DNA from: Actinomycetota bacterium
GTDB taxonomy: Bacteria; Actinomycetota; Thermoleophilia; Gaiellales; Gaiellaceae
Length of the DNA stretch: 5,552 bases
Reading direction: 5' to 3'
Assembly (NCBI GenBank): GCA_003136795.1
Contig: PLDP01000286.1
Coordinates: 6,314 to 11,865 of the forward strand
Part shown: piece by piece, positions 5,180 to 5,552 of the stretch
How positions within the stretch are numbered: position 1 is the stretch's first letter
Layout: the number at the start of each line of letters is the position of its first letter
Made by a program: the position numbers and the translations under genes
The notes under the pieces: generated by a model
The model's database searches: none
The model's input: the letters and a program-made list of their open reading frames with translations, nothing else
Told to the model about the DNA's origin: nothing

Positions 5180-5552
5180 GCGACGCGTCGCCGATCGAGG
5201 CGCGCGGGCTCTATAAGCGCTACGGGGAGATCGTCGCTGTCGACCACGTCGACCTGACCGTCGACCGCGGTGACGTGTTCGGCTATCTGGGACCGAACGG
5301 CGCGGGCAAGACGACATCGCTGCGCATGCTGCTCGGGCTGATCCGCCCGACCGACGGCAGCGCGCGTCTCTTCGGGCGCGATCCGCTCGTCGACGGCGCC
5401 CGCGCGCTCGACGGCGTCGCCGGCTTCGTCGAGGGGCCGCGGTTCTATCCGTATCTGTCGGGCCGGCGCAACCTGCGGCTGCTCGGCGACCTCGACGGCG
5501 GCGTGGCGGGCGCGCGCATCGACGAGGTGCTCGACATCGTCGAGCTGCGCGA
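5176..5552 (+). CDS. ABC transporter ATP-binding protein, BcrA/DrrA type (right end cut)
   Basis: The first 125 codons are visible, starting at GTG 5176, which overlaps the previous stop codon by 4 bases; the gene continues past the window. The protein begins with the usual EARGLYKRYGEIVAVDHVDL strand pair, with Tyr16 as the aromatic residue that stacks on adenine. Walker A is GPNGAGKTT (39-47), and a LGLIRPTDGSARLFG segment follows. At the Q-loop position the sequence reads GFVEGPRFYPYLSGRRNL, with Glu86 where many ABC ATPases have Gln. This E-x-P-x-F-Y-P-x-L-S/T arrangement is typical of the bacitracin-resistance (BcrA) and daunorubicin (DrrA) exporter branch, so it is normal for the group. 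Signature motif and Walker B lie outside the window. It should power an ABC-2 type permease encoded downstream, exporting a lipid, peptide or drug-like molecule. Placement in the same transcript as the two-component system suggests stress-controlled expression. Confidence 0.95.
   Translation, partial: MSDASPIEARGLYKRYGEIVAVDHVDLTVDRGDVFGYLGPNGAGKTTSLRMLLGLIRPTDGSARLFGRDPLVDGARALDGVAGFVEGPRFYPYLSGRRNLRLLGDLDGGVAGARIDEVLDIVELR

Noticed and set aside
3983..5317. 444-residue antisense open frame over the LolA-like gene and the ATPase start
   Set aside because: Highly arginine-rich, no domain pattern, no ribosome binding site that stands out; typical of the antisense frame in GC-rich coding DNA.
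5248..5442. Glu in place of Gln in the ATPase Q-loop as a defect
   Set aside because: The E-x-P-x-F-Y-P pattern is normal in the BcrA/DrrA exporter branch.
1..5552. Mobile element, CRISPR array or RNA gene
   Set aside because: No transposase, regularly spaced repeat array, terminal inverted repeats or tRNA-like cloverleaf seen on either strand by reading; the window is densely coding.

Overview
The window is high-GC, almost wholly coding DNA with every gene on the + strand. The heavy use of G/C-ending codons, GTG starts, four-base start/stop overlaps and the protein types suggest an actinobacterial chromosome. My best guess is the class Thermoleophilia (Gaiellales/Solirubrobacterales-like); this is inferred from general resemblance and not from a marker gene. 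I see no tRNA, rRNA, CRISPR array, insertion sequence or convincing terminator, and no gene-free stretch longer than 44 bases.

Left part (1-2011): two cytoplasmic proteins. The first is an ATP-grasp protein that lacks only its extreme N-terminus. After 44 bases and a strong ribosome binding site comes a 252-residue protein with a papain-like Cys/His arrangement. Neither has a well-defined substrate that I can name. Side by side they resemble an amide-bond-forming enzyme paired with an amide-bond-cleaving or transferring partner, which is an inference.

Right part (2029-5552): a tightly packed signalling and envelope module. An OmpR/PhoB-type response regulator overlaps an HAMP-containing sensor histidine kinase by 4 bases (ATGA). 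The kinase overlaps a membrane-anchored LolA-like protein by 4 bases (GTGA), and that overlaps the ATPase of a BcrA/DrrA-type ABC-2 exporter by 4 bases (GTGA). The ATPase gene runs off the right edge, and a permease gene would be expected next. The expected logic is that the kinase senses something at the envelope, the regulator controls transcription of the cluster, and the LolA-like protein and exporter carry out the response (lipid or lipoprotein handling, or removal of a membrane-active compound).

The points most worth a second look are a repeat-rich, operator-like segment hidden in the 3' end of the kinase gene, a possible leaderless promoter just before the response regulator, a very short ATP lid in the kinase, a patch of rare codons in the ATP-grasp gene, and the ATP-grasp/papain-like pair. 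None of these proves a new system, but the ATP-grasp/papain-like pair is the least explained part of the window.
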